The translations under genes were made by a program, and so were the position numbers. Positions 1-14,698 of a stretch of 64,000 nucleotides of DNA are shown piece after piece. Positions within the stretch are counted from its first letter, which is position 1, and the number at the start of each line of letters is the position of its first letter. The notes under the pieces were generated by a model that worked only from the letters and a program-made list of their open reading frames with translations, searched no databases and was not told where the DNA came from. The stretch covers positions 195,001-259,000 of the forward strand of contig JAXRKP010000247.1 of the NCBI GenBank assembly GCA_037039925.1, written 5' to 3'. This DNA is from Doris montereyensis (lineage: Eukaryota > Mollusca > Gastropoda > Nudibranchia > Dorididae).

Positions 1-700
1 CAATCTTGATCTAGATCTAATACCATGGCCAATCGAAGACAACAAGCAAAACAAAAGATCTATGTCAACAGTCACTTTTGTTCACAGTATTGTTAGAATG
101 AAATAACCTGGAAGTATTGATTTCTAAAGTTACAGATTAAAGTATTGTATGAGGGTCCTGTATTGGCCATGTTTATTCTTGTCAACCTAAAAATAATAAG
201 CCCTTATTGTGTTTCTACCTGGAAGCAACATTACATTTCGTTTCGCATGAGCGACATTACATTTTGTTTCGTTTCTACCTGGAACATTCTCCCCACCACG
301 TTTAATGGAAATTAAATTTTATGTGTCATAATATTTACATAATACAATCCTTAATTTTCATTCTCTTTCTCTCTCTCTCTCCACTCCTGGAAAATGTGTT
401 TAACACAACAATGCAATAATTAACGTCTTTGTCACTACCTGGAAGTATTGAAATACAGGACAAATAGCATGAAACATAATGAATCTAAATTCTAATCTAT
501 GGTGCAAGATTGATCAGTATTTAAGTATACCTGCAACTTTCTAGATTTAACTGTTCTTCCACTTCCCTACCTGGAAGTATGATTTTTACATTTGTAAGCC
601 GTCCCTTGTTTTTCTTCACCATCCTACCTGAAGTATTGATTTCGTTCCCATCGGCAACTTCACAGCCCTTACTAAGGTGAATCCTCTGAATTGGTCTTGT
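1..700. repeat. Degenerate flank of the 43-bp minisatellite
   Basis: No gene seen. The stretch is mostly unique AT-rich sequence, but the core of the downstream repeat (ctacctggaagtattgattt) or parts of it appear scattered near 105, 217, 271, 435, 568 and 625. A short direct repeat with acattacattt lies near 230-270 and a small CT tract near 362-380. The scattered motifs look like the decaying or mosaic edge of the array that becomes regular after about 700. Confidence 0.6.
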
Positions 701-2025
701 TACTCTTAAGCCTGGAAGTATTGATTTCTCCTTACTAAGCCGTCCCTACCTGGAAGTATTGATTTCTACAGCCCTTACTAAGCCGTCCCTACCTGGAAGT
801 ATTGATTTCTACAGCTCTTACTAAGCCGTCCCTACCTGGAAGTATTGATTTCTACAGCCCTTATTAAGATTTCCGTCGTCCTACCTGGAAGTATTGATTT
901 CTACAGCCCTTACTAAGCCGTCCCTACCTGTATTGAAGTATTGATTTCTACAGCCCTTACTAAGCCGTCCCTACCTGGAAGTATTGATTTCTACAGCCCT
1001 TACTAAGCCGTCCCTACCTGGAAGTATTGATTTCTACAGCCCTTACTAAGCCGTCCCTACCTGGAAGTATTGATTTCTACAGCCCTTACTAAGCCGTCCC
1101 TACCTGGAAGTATTGATTTCTACAGCCCTTACTAAGCCGTCCCTACCTGGAAGTATTGATTTCTACAGCCCTTACTAAGCCGTCCCTACCTGGAAGTATT
1201 GATTTTCTTACTAAGCCGTCCCTACCTTACTAAGCCGTCCCTACCTGGAAGTATTGATTTCTACAGCCCTTACTAAGCCGTCCCTACCTGGAAGTATTGA
1301 TTTCTACAGCCCTTACTAAGCCGTCCCTACCTGGAAGTATTGATTTCTACAGCCCTTACTAAGCCGTCCCTACCTGGAAGTATTGATTTCTACAGCCCTT
1401 ACTAAGCCGTCCCTATTGATTTCTGGAAGTATTGATTTTCTACAGCCCTTACTAAGCCGTCCCTACCTGGAAGTATTGATTTCTACAGCCCTTACTAAGC
1501 CGTCCCTACCTGGAAGTATTGATTTCTACAGCCCTTACTAAGCCGTCCCTACCTGGAAGTATTGATTTCTACAGCCCTTACTAAGCCGTCCCTACCTGGA
1601 AGTATTGATTTCTACAGCCCTTACTAAGCCGTCCCTACCTGGAAGTATTGATTTCTACAGCCCTTATTAAGCCGTCCTACCTGGAAGTATTGATTTCTAC
1701 AGCCGTCCCTACCTGGAAGTATTGATTTCTACAGCCCTTACTAAGCCGTCCCTACCTGGAAGTATTGATTTCTACAGCCCTTACTAAGCCGTCCCTACCT
1801 GGAAGTATTGATTTCTACAGCTCTTACTAAGCCGTCCCTACCTGGAAGTAAGCCGTTGATTTCTACAGCCCTTACTAAGCCGTCCCTACCTGGAAGTATT
1901 GATTTCTACAGCTCTTACTAAGCCGTCCCTACCTGGAAGTATTGATTTCTACAGCTCTTATTAAGCCGTCCTACCTGGAAGTATTGATTTCTACAGCCTT
2001 ATTAAGCCGTCCCTACCTGGAAGAC
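700..2025. repeat. 43-bp minisatellite, about 30 copies
   Basis: A near-perfect tandem array of a 43-bp unit that begins ctacctggaagtattgattt and ends with ttactaagccgtcc. Most units are identical; a few carry internal deletions or rearrangements (around 925, 1205-1235, 1415-1430, 1690, 1850). No spacer variability or flanking cas genes, so it is a minisatellite and not a CRISPR array. It lies just beyond the 3' side of the BEL/Pao remnant and could have arisen in or near that element's terminal region, which I cannot show. Confidence 0.95.
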
Positions 2026-2054
2026 CTGTGTAAGCACCCACAAGGGCCGTTGCA

Positions 2055-2175
2055 ATCTTTTCATCTTTTCATCTTTTCATCTTTTCATCTTTTCATCTTT
2101 TCATCTTTTCATCTTTTCATCTTTTCATCTTTTCATCTTTTCATCTTTTCATCTTTTCATCTTTTCATCTTTCCT
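2055..2175. repeat. 8-bp tandem repeat (CATCTTTT)n
   Basis: About 15 perfect tandem copies of an 8-bp unit, catctttt, ending in a short degenerate pyrimidine tail. It is open in several frames, which creates a spurious Phe/His/Leu-rich reading frame. Confidence 0.95.
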
Positions 2176-2229
2176 TTTCATCCTTTCATTATTTCTGATC
2201 ATCACAAGAGAACCGATGCTAGGTAAACC

Positions 2230-5200
2230 CCTTGTTGTACTGGTCTTCATAATGGGCAAGCTTCTTCAGTATTCATTAGACAACCTTTCCCAAAATGTCT
2301 CTATCACCTGACACCCAAAAATATACTCAGTGATTAATGCCTGCCTTCCAAGTTTTAGCATTGACTCATCAAACGTTGGATCATGCATGCCTGATGTACC
2401 AAGTGGTGTGAGAAAGTGTGATGGTGTTAGAGTCTCACAGAATTGACATCGTCACCAACAAATGTAAGAGGTCTGGAATCAACTTACAAACCTCTACTTC
2501 ATGTAACGTGGTTTCAAGTTCACGCCTAGTCGATTGTCTGTTGCCAACTGATTTCCTCAAGTTAGACTTGACTGACCTGACCAGTCTCTCCCAGAAAGCT
2601 TCCCACCATGGGATCAAAAGGTGCAATGATTTCACACTGGACACATACGACCATAATGTTTGATCATTTTTCTTTGCTGCCACAAAGGTTTTAGCATTAT
2701 CAGAAATAACGCATTTGGAAGAAATCGTCTGAAAAAAAATCTAATGAAACCAAGGAGACAATCTTTCACCGATAAAGAATCCACCAATTCAATGTGTACT
2801 GCTCTCACAGCGGCACACGTGAATAACAACACATACAATTTACTTTTGGAAGATCCACACAAGATAAAGGACCTGCAAAGTCAATCCCACAAACCGAGAA
2901 TGGAGGCGCCCTCTGCATTCTCTCTTGGGGCAAAGGGGCCGCTCTCTGATTACAAGCTGCAGAATCTTGTATCTGACATGGGATACTTGGCTTGACACCT
3001 TTGGGCTAATCTTCTCAACCCAACGATCCAATACTAAGCTCGAATAGCTGTGATCATTGTATCAACGCCAGCACGTTTCATGCTAAGATGATAATGTCTA
3101 ATCAGTAACAGTAACACGCTCAGGTCGCCTCTAGGCAGAATTATAGGAAACTTCTCCTACCTAGGAAAGGTCTGAGAATTGAAGCATATTCTGAGCACGC
3201 ATCAAGCCATCATGATCTATAAAGGATTCAGTTTGCATATGTAAAACGTTTGATGAACACCTTGGCCTGACAACAGAAGGCAGATTTCTTTCAGGTAAAA
3301 CAAACATTGAACGTAGTGCATTAATTTGACTTCAGCTAAAGGAAGTTCATGAAGGCTTAGTTTGGAAACTACACCGTTATTTGAGACTGAAGGACATCTT
3401 CTCTGAATGAATCTGTACACCCATGCAATAATGCCAATAACCTTATGAAATGAACTCTACCTGGATATCTCAAATATTACAACTGGCTCTGACTGAGCAA
3501 GTAATTGGTTGGAAGCAGTGATTCAACCGCCAAATCACATCATCATTCAGCATGATCAGAAATTTCATGAGGTCTACCACGGCTTACCAATCAGGTCCAT
3601 TAAGCCACAATTTGAAGGACACAAGATCCTCACCTGCTTATTCCTCCTGGATATCAAATCCGCAGGATTTTCCTTCCCAGGTATAAGACACCAGTCATCT
3701 GGTTTAGTGAGACTGAATTTCAGCAGCCCTATTGCTCACACATGTTTTCCACCGTACCGGATTTCCTCGAATCCAACAAAGAGCAAACATCGAGTCTGTG
3801 TAACACAGGACACACCTTCGGGTAACTTCAGATAATTTTTTACAAACGCATTAAGACGCGCTGCCAATAGAGCGCCAAGCAACTCAAGACGAGGCAACGA
3901 TATCGCCTTTAAAGGAGCAACCTTTGCTTTTGAACACACCAATGTGGAGGGATATGAACGGATTCAACAATGTCATCGTCAAATAAACACATGTTCCACA
4001 AGCCTTTTCACTGGCATCACAGAAAAGATGAAATCCATAAACACATGCTCCATAAGCCTTTTCACTGATATCACAGAAAACATGAAATCCATAAACACAT
4101 GCTCTATAAGCCTTTTCACTGATATCACAGAAAAGATGAAATCCATAAACACATGTTCCACAAGTCTTTTCACTGATATCACAGAAAAGATTAAATCCAT
4201 AAACACATGCTCCATAAGACTTTTCACTGATATCACAGAAAACATGAAATCCATAAATAAACACATGCTCAAGCCTTTTCACTGGTATCAGAAAACATGA
4301 AATCCATAAACAAATGCTCCATAAGTCTTTTCACTGGTATCACAGAAAACATGAAATCCATAAACACATGCTCATAAGCCTTTTCACTGGTATCACAGAA
4401 AAGATGAAATCCATAAACACATGCTCCATAAGTCTTTTCACTGGTATCACAGAAAACATGAAATCCATAAACACATGCTCCACAAGCCTTTTCACTGGTA
4501 TCACAGAAAAGATGAAATCCCCAAAAACACAGTCCAACGTCCAAGTTTCCCGGAATAACCTCTGGGGATTTGAAACTCTTTGATATGTTTCATTCCCTTG
4601 TTCCATTTCATTACTCTATGCTGGAACAATAAGGGCAGAACCTGATTTTCAGGTGTCCTGAAAGATTATTTTCAGCGACATGATAAATGGAGACAACAGC
4701 CCCAAAGGATCAAAAATTCTTGCTATAGGACTCAAAAACCGCTCTTTTCGTGAAAGAGATATTCATATAAAGAGCCAATCCCTTGAAAACGAATTCATCA
4801 TCTTTCTTATTCAATTGGACACCAAGTACACTGAAAGAAGAGTCCTGAATGATCAGACCCTTTTTCTGATCACCAATGTCTTTCATTCATCAACCAAAGA
4901 ATTATTACTGGCCCACTTAACCAGTGGTAATGAAGCTGTTGGCATTATGCAGTTTGTCTCCTCAATCATTTTAAAGCATTCTCATGCGTGTTGCAGCCAG
5001 TTACACAATCATGCACATAAAGATTACCCTTTAGCTCTTTCACAGTCTGAACTTCAGGATACTTATGTAAATAATGTTTCACTGTCGCATTCAAGAAAAA
5101 TGGACTTGCTTTGTTGCAAAAGAAACACGATCAATCTTCAAGACAATTATATCTTTCACCATTTGGCAACAAAAATATGTGGGCATCTGTATCTGCAGGG

Positions 5201-5530
5201 TCAGCCCTAAGGTTCAGAATAAACGCCCTTTTCACATCAACTGTTAAAGCAACAGGCCATCTTCTGAATCTGAGAAGCACAGAAAAAAGGTCCGGTAAAA
5301 GGCATGGCCCTGACTGAAGACGATCGTTTAAAGATACATCACTGCGACCTGGACACGATGCGTCAAACACGAGGCGTATTTTGTCGACAAAGCGTTTTCT
5401 TTCACTGCAGTATGATGAGGCAAATAATATACTGGATATCCCTTATCCATTTCCTCCTTTGAGACCTCAACATAATTCCCTCCGCCTCCATTTCATCAAA
5501 TATCTCAAGGTATCTTTTGATACAGGAGAG
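2230..5530 (-). pseudogene. Decayed BEL/Pao-type LTR retroelement pol (RT, RNase H, integrase)
   Basis: Read on the minus strand, fragments of a BEL/Pao pol polyprotein appear in normal order. Reverse transcriptase start lies at about 5530-5130 (motif FDASC followed by SLND and, later, a DVKRAF palm segment). An RNase H-like region lies at about 4545-3736 (FCDASEKAYGACVY, then the LPRLELLGALLAARL motif). The integrase zinc-binding and core region is at about 3420-2632 (LLFTCAAVRAVHIELV) and the integrase C-terminal part at about 2683-2435 (PWWEAFWERLVRSVK). The frame is broken many times by shifts and stops, and no gag, protease or LTR pair was recognised, so it cannot be active. The 54-bp tandem amplification inside the RNase H part is described separately. 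Family assignment is from the pol motifs; the decay is seen directly. Confidence 0.85.
3984..4543 (-). repeat. 54-bp tandem array built from the BEL/Pao RNase H motif, about 10 copies
   Basis: Each 54-bp unit (18 codons) encodes, on the minus strand, a version of GFHLFCDASEKAYGACVY, the conserved RNase H-region motif that a BEL/Pao pol carries once. About ten units follow one another, with substitutions between them (DASEK, DISEK, DTSEK) and small indels near 4260-4300 and 4370. The unit is a multiple of three and stays open for long stretches, but the surrounding pol is broken, so translation is not implied. The array must have grown after or during insertion from a single copy of the motif. 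Confidence 0.9.
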
Positions 5531-5566
5531 AGAGGAGAGAGAGAGAGAGAGAGATATTCTGAGCAC

Positions 5567-5613
<47 letters not shown>

Positions 5614-5614
5614 T

Positions 5615-5648
<34 letters not shown>

Positions 5649-5681
5649 AGAGAGAAAGAGAGAGAGAGAGAGAGAGTAAAG

Positions 5682-5770
<89 letters not shown>

Positions 5771-5919
5771 AAGAAAAATGAACTGATGGAGGATATATAA
5801 AAAATAATGAATCTGTACATAGATGGATATTAATATATATATATATATATATATAAATAACTCTATATATATATCTCATATATATATACATATAGCTCTG
5901 ACTGAGCAGAGTAGAGAGA

Positions 5920-5979
<60 letters not shown>

Positions 5980-6085
5980 TTCAGAGGTCTAGAGAGAGAG
6001 AGAGAGAGAGGTCAGAGAGAGCCACAGAGAGAGAGAGACAGAGAGACAGAGAGAGAGATACAAAGAGAGACAGATTTTCCTTCCC

Positions 6086-6116
<31 letters not shown>

Positions 6117-6153
6117 CAGAGAGACAGAGAGACAGAGAGACAGAGAGAGAGAG

Positions 6154-6203
<50 letters not shown>

Positions 6204-6290
6204 AAAAGAGAGAGACAGACAGACAGATAGACAGACAGACAGATACAGAGAGACAAACACAGAGTTAAAGAGTATCTTAAATAATTTATT
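5521..6290. repeat. GA-rich tract containing a corrupted copy of 3186-3685
   Basis: Long (GA)n runs broken by short non-repetitive islands. The islands match the BEL/Pao region 3186-3685 in the same order and at a nearly constant distance of about 2.4 kb: atattctgagcacgca (3186 and about 5554), atgaatctgtaca (about 3407 and 5807), gctctgactgagca (about 3486 and 5894), gaaatttca...gaggtct (about 3561 and 5975), attttccttcccag (about 3667 and 6070). Between the islands the sequence is replaced by GA or, at 5825-5890, by AT dinucleotides. Confidence 0.8.
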
Positions 6291-6479
6291 ATCGAAAAAT
6301 AGTGTGACATCACAGCTATGAAAAGTGGACACTCCCAGGAACCACGAACAGATTTTTTTAATGATTTCTTTTATGATTATGAAACAACGACCTAGATTAA
6401 GATTGTACAATGAGTGGTGTTAATGTTAGGGTTGTGTATCAGCAGACAGGTGTAACGGCTTTATATGTGTGTGTGAATG

Positions 6480-8186
<1,707 letters not shown>

Positions 8187-8233
8187 CATGTCATGTGGTG
8201 TGGTGTGGTGTGGTGTAGTGTGGTGTGGTGTGA
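8187..8233. repeat. (GGTGT)n pentanucleotide run
   Basis: About nine GGTGT units on the plus strand, ending about 45 bp before the ATACC satellite. The related motif on the neighbouring satellite (GGTAT) is on the opposite strand, so the two arrays are in inverted orientation. Confidence 0.85.
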
Positions 8234-8267
8234 TAATATCGTGGTGTTCCTCCACACGTTCTAGCAC

Positions 8268-11200
8268 ACAAGCAATACCATACCATACCATACCATACCA
8301 TACCATACCATACCATACAATACCAATGCCATACCAATACCCAATACCATACCATAACATACCATACCATACCATACCATACCATACCATACCATACCAT
8401 ACCATACCAATACCATACCATACCATACCATACCATACCATACCATACCATACCATACCATGACATGCCATACCATACCATACCACACCATACCATACCA
8501 TACCATACAATACCATACAATACCATACCATACCATACCATACCATACCATGACATGCCATACCATACAATACCATACCATACCATGACAATACCATACC
8601 ATACCATACCATACCATGACCATACAATACCATACCATACCATACCATACCCACGATACCATACCATACAATACCATACCATACCATACCATACCATACA
8701 ATACCATACCATACCATACCATATACCATACCATACCATACATACCATATACCATACCATATCATACCATATCATACCATACAATACCATACAATACCAT
8801 ACCATAATACCATACCATACCATACCATACCATACCATATGCCATATACCATACCATACAATAAACCATACCATACAATACCATACCATACATGACATAC
8901 AATACCATATGACATACCATATACCATACCATGACAATACCATACCATACCATACCATACCATACCATGACATACCATACCATACCATACAATACCATAC
9001 CATACCATACCAATACCATACCATACATGCCATACTATACCATATACCAATACCATACCATGACATGCCATACCATACCATACCATACCATACCATGACT
9101 ATACCATACCATACCATACATACCATACATACCATGACATACCATACCATACCATGCCATACCATACCATACCATGACCATGCCATGACATGCCATACCA
9201 TACCATACCATGACATGCCATACCATACCATACCATACCATACCATACCATGACCATGCCATGCCATACCATTATTACCATATTTCATTTTATGATGACA
9301 TGCCATACCATACCATACCATACCATACCATGACATGCCATACCATACCATACCATACCATACTATACCATGACAGATGCCATACCATACTATACATGCC
9401 ATACCATACCATACCATACCATACTATACCATGACATGCCATGCCATACCATACCATACCATACCATGACATGCCATACCATACCATACCATACCATACC
9501 ATACCATACCATACCATGACATGCCATGCCATACCATACCATATCCATACCATACCATGACATGCCAATACCATACTATACTATACCATACCATGACATG
9601 CCATGCTACCATACTATACCATACCAATACCATACCAGACATGACATGCCATGCTATACCATACCATACAATATACCATATGGATATACATACCATACCA
9701 CAATACCATACTATACTATACTATAGAATAAATGACCATACCATACCATACCATACCATACATACCATACCATACTATACCATGACATGCCATACCATAC
9801 CAATACCATACCATACCATAAAAAGTTCATACCATACCAAACCATACCATACCATACCATACCATACCAATACCATACCATACCATACCATACCATACCA
9901 TGACATGCCATACCATACCATACTATACCATTGACATGCTATACCATACATAATACTATACATATACCATACCATAAATACTATAATACTATACTATTCA
10001 GTCATACTATACCATGATATTATACTATACTCATACCATGACATGCCATGCCATACCACCATGACCATACCATACATCATACCATACCATACTATACCAT
10101 ACCATGATACTCATACCATACCATACCAATACCATACCATGACATGCCATACCATACCATACCATACCATGACATGCCATACCATACTATACCATACCAT
10201 ACCATGAATGCCATGCCATATATACCATACCATGACATGCCATGATTCCATGCCATACCATACTATACTATACTAATACAGAACCATGACATGCCATGCT
10301 CATACTATACATGACATAATATACTATACTCATGATATGCCATGCTATACTATACTATACCATTTTATACATTTATGCTATGCTATTATATCAATAATAC
10401 TATGACATGCCATGGTATGTTATACTATGATATACCATACTATACTACTCATACCACATACCATACCATGACATGCCATGCCTTACCAGTATACATACCA
10501 TGACATAATAGTTTACCATAATCCATACCATACCATACACCATACATACATGACATACCATGCCATACCATACCACCATACCATGACATGCCATACCATA
10601 CCATACCATACCATACCATGACATGCCATACCATACCATGGGCCATACCATACCATACCATACCATGACATGCCATACCATACCATACCATACCATACCA
10701 TACCATGACATGCCATGCCCAATACTACCATACCATGACATGCCATACCATACCATACCATATACCAACCATGATACCATGCCATACCATACCATAATAC
10801 CATACCATACCATGACATGCCATGCCATGCTATAGTATACCATAAATACCATACATGCCATACCATACCATACCATACCATACCATACATGTCATACCAT
10901 ACCATACCATACCATACCATGACACATGCCATACCATGCCATACCACCATACCATACCATACCATACCATGACATGCCATACCATACCATACCATACCAT
11001 ACCATACCATACCATACCATACCATACCATACCATGACATACCATACCATACCATACCATACATACCATGCCATACCATACCATACCATACCATGACATG
11101 ACATACCATACCATGCCATACCATACCATACCATACCATGACATGCCATACCATGCCATGCCATACCATACCATACCATACCATGACATGCCATGCCATA

Positions 11201-12668
11201 CCATACCATACCATACATACATGCCATGCCATGCTATACTATAATCATACCATATGACATGCCATACCATACCATACCATACATACTTTTGTATCCATGA
11301 CATGCCATGCCATACCATACCATACCATGTTGTGTGACATACCATACCCATACTATGCATACCATACATACTCTGACATGCCATACCATACCATACCATA
11401 CCATACCATACCATGACATGACATGCCATACCATACCATACCATACCATGACATGCCATGCCATACATGGTGTGATACCATGACATGCCATGCCATGCCA
11501 TACCATACCATACCATGACATGCCATGCCATACCATACCATACCATACCATACCATACCATACCATGACATGCCATACCATACCATACCATACCATGACA
11601 TACCATACCATACCATACCATGCCATACCATACCATACCATACCATACCATACCATGCCATACCATACCATACCATACCATACCATACCAATACCATGAT
11701 GCCATGCCATGCCATACCATACCATACCATACCATGACATGCCATGCCATACCATACCATACCAATACCATACCATACCATACCATACCATACCATACCA
11801 TACCATACATACCATGACATGCCATACTATACCATACCATACCAATACCATGACATACCATACCATACCATACCATACCATATCCATACCATACCATACC
11901 ATACCATGACATGCCATGCCATACCATACCATACCATACATGCCATACCATATACCATACCATACCATACCATACCATACCATCATGACATGCCATACCA
12001 TACCATACCATACCATACCATACCATACCATGACATGCCATACCATACCATACCATACCATGACATGCCATACCATACCATACCATACCATACCATACCA
12101 TGACATGCTATACCATACCATACCATACCAATACCATACCATGACATGCCATACCATACCATACCATACCATGACCATGCCATACCATACCATACCATAC
12201 CATGACATGACATGCCATACCATACCATACCATACCATGACATACCATACCATACCATGACATGCCATGCCATACCAATCCATACCATACCATACCATGA
12301 CATGCCATACCATACCATACCATACCATACCTAATACCATACCATGCCATGCACCATGCCATGCCATGCCATACCATACCATACCATACCATACCATACC
12401 ACCATACCAATACCATACCATACCATATGCCATACCAATCAATACCATACCATACCATACCATACCATACCATACCATACCATACCATACCATACCAATA
12501 CCATACCATACCATACCATACCATACCATACCATACCAATACCATACCATACCATACCATACCATACCATACCATACCATACCAATACCATACAATACCA
12601 TACCATACCATACCATACCATACCATACCATACCATACCATACCATACCAATACCAATACCATACCAA
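8268..12668. repeat. ATACC pentanucleotide satellite, about 4.4 kb
   Basis: A long array of ATACC (GGTAT on the other strand). From about 8460 it is increasingly punctuated by a variant block, atgacatgcc, which recurs every 30-80 bp and forms a higher-order pattern in 10.4-12.3 kb. The 9.9-10.5 kb part is the most degenerate, with TATAC and CATAT variants and non-repeat islands. The array is followed by non-repeat sequence from about 12670. Because neither strand of the unit contains a stop in any frame, very long spurious reading frames run through it (Pro-Tyr-His-Thr-Ile on plus; Gly-Met-Val-Trp-Tyr on minus). Confidence 0.97.
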
Positions 12669-13000
12669 CACATGTGTGTCACATGTATGTAAAGAAGCAC
12701 TTGACTAGGGCTAGAACTAGTAGTATTAATGGATCCCCTGTAGACGAGACTTGAGGTTTCTTTGATAGAGAGACGAGTTTGTTGAGAATGTCATTTCATT
12801 CTCACCTATGACGTCCAAAAGTCGACGGCATCCCCAAGCCTCAATGTGCATTTTTCCATCACTAAAACGAGACCACGGGGTTGATTTTGTACATACCACA
12901 TGTATGTCAACGATTTAGAGGCATTTAGTCATTAACTTTCCACGGCATAGTGGGAGGTTTATTCCCATACTACTCATAGAGCACAGTTCTTCGTCAACAA
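12669..13000. other. No gene recognised
   Basis: About 330 bp of non-repetitive sequence between two arrays. I see no coding or RNA signal in it. Confidence 0.4.
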
Positions 13001-13690
13001 TAGACAGTTCTCAAAGGTCTAATCATATAACTAGACAACAATCTTCGTCAACAATAGAGTTCTCAAGGTCTAATCATATTCTTCGTCAACAATAGACAGT
13101 TCTCAAAGGTCTAATCAAATAACTAGACAACAATCTTCGTCAACAATAGACAGTTCTCAAAGGTCTAATCATATAATAGACAACAATCTTCGTCAACAAT
13201 AGAGTTCTCAAAGGTCTAATCATATAACTAGACAACAATCTTCGTCAACAATAGACAGTTCTCAAAGGTCTAATCAAATAACTAGACAACAATCTTCGTC
13301 AACAATAGACAGTTCTCAAAGGTCTAATCATATAGCTAACAACAATCTTCGTCAACAATAGACAGTTCTCAAAGGTCTAATCATATAACTACACAACAAT
13401 CTTCGTCAACAATGGACAGTTCTCAAAGGTCTAATCATATAACTACACAACAATCTTCGTCAACAATAGACAGTTCTCAAAGGTCTAATCATATAACTAC
13501 ACAACAATCTTCGTCAACAATAGACAGTTCTCAAAGGTCTAATCATATAACTAGACAACAATCTTCGTCAACAATAGACAGTTCTCAAAGGTCTAATCAT
13601 ATAACTAGACAACAATCTTCGTCAACAATAGACAGTTCTCAAAGGTCTAATCATATAACTAGACAACAATCTTCGTCAACAATAGACAGT
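13000..13690. repeat. 54-bp minisatellite, about 13 copies
   Basis: Tandem unit beginning caacaatcttcgtcaacaat and ending ctaatcatataactaga. The first few units have deletions of 4-13 bp; the last ones are almost identical. The unit length is a multiple of three, so a Ser/Gln-rich frame stays open at 13412-13732, but there is no sign that it is a gene. Confidence 0.95.
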
Positions 13691-13807
13691 TGCACTCATA
13701 AGAATGCACTTCACTCTACTTTCCTCACTTGACTCAGGTGTGAATGAGTACCCAGCTATAGGTAGAGGTGTTAGTACAAAAGTCTTACTTACAGGCTTGT
13801 GTACTGC

Positions 13808-13825
13808 ATGCCCCCCCCCCCCCCC
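13808..13825. repeat. Poly(C) run
   Basis: An uninterrupted run of C of about 17 bases, ending in ggg. Homopolymer length should be treated as approximate. Confidence 0.9.
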
Positions 13826-14051
13826 GGGAGTTGAAGGACTTTACTTTAAAACTGGAATGGCCTGAGTGTTTGGGGATAAATCATGTACAGTCGGGGAGTC
13901 CATATTTTGTGATGTGATACGGACTATAGATCTATCTTCTTTTTTTTTCTTTTTTTTTTTCTTTTTTTTCCTGTCTTCAAAATCGAGATCTTCTGCTCTG
14001 CCTGACCTAACTGTGAGGGCCAATTCTATTTTCAGAACTTGTTATCACAGC

Positions 14052-14698
14052 ATGGGAACGAAAGTTTTACTCGTGTTTGCAACACTTGTAGTCAGCGCCT
14101 GTGGGGCGAAACAAGTGACCATCGATGCTGCCCTCTATTATGAGGACATATTCCTTTACATGATCGCTGGAGATGAGATCATGATCATAAAAGACGATGT
14201 TGAAACCGATCAATATATGAATCCAAACGCCTACCTAGGGTTACCAGAAAATATGAAAGTAAAAGCAGGCGTCATGACATTCGCATCCAAAAAGCGCTTT
14301 ATTATGGGGACAAATTTGGCTACTTTCAAAACTACGCAATATACAACAATAAGGGGACGAAACTGAAATACGGTCCAAAGCGAAAATTCATCAAAAACGG
14401 AGGCCCCGACGCCGCTGCTAGAAGAGACGGCGAGTTGATCTTCTTCAAAGGTTGCCAGATGTCCATCAGGTACAAGTGGAATAAATGGGGAAAACCTACA
14501 GACATGCGCGACGACGGATTGCCGTGTCATCTGGACGCAGCCTGGAAATATACGGACAACTCCACGGTGCTGCTTAGAGGAGACGAGATTTGGTTTTGGC
14601 ATCTCAACAGCACGTTGGAGGGGCCTACTCCTTTCAACTCAACTTATAATATCTCCTCATGGGAGTTGCTTCCTTATGAAGGATCTGATGAGTTATAA
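14052..14698 (+). pseudogene. Secreted four-bladed hemopexin-like protein, single exon with one frameshift
   Basis: Starts at ATG 14052 with a clear signal peptide (MGTKVLLVFATLVVSACG, cleavage likely near residue 18). The body contains four hemopexin-type repeats. Blade 1 has IDAALYY...AGDE; blade 2 has AGVMTFASKKRF then GDKFGYF; blade 3 has DAAARRDGELIFFKG; blade 4 has LDAAWKY...LLRGDEIWFWH. Four blades in about 215 residues would make one complete small propeller, as in other compact hemopexin-fold proteins; the ligand is unknown. The frame breaks once, at 14301-14309, where adding one base joins blades 1-2 to 3-4. Four N-glycosylation sequons (three NST, one NIS) lie in the last 45 residues, and the chain ends SDEL, similar to an ER-retrieval signal. 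A good splice acceptor (ctattttcag) at about 14034 suggests a 5' UTR intron. The break may be a sequencing error rather than a true lesion. Confidence 0.7.

Noticed and set aside
700..2025. Regular 43-bp array considered as a CRISPR array
   Set aside because: The whole unit repeats without unique spacers, and the genome is eukaryotic.
13412..13732. Ser/Gln repeat protein (SSQRSNHIT)
   Set aside because: Only a 54-bp minisatellite open by virtue of its period; earlier units contain frame-breaking deletions and no gene context exists.
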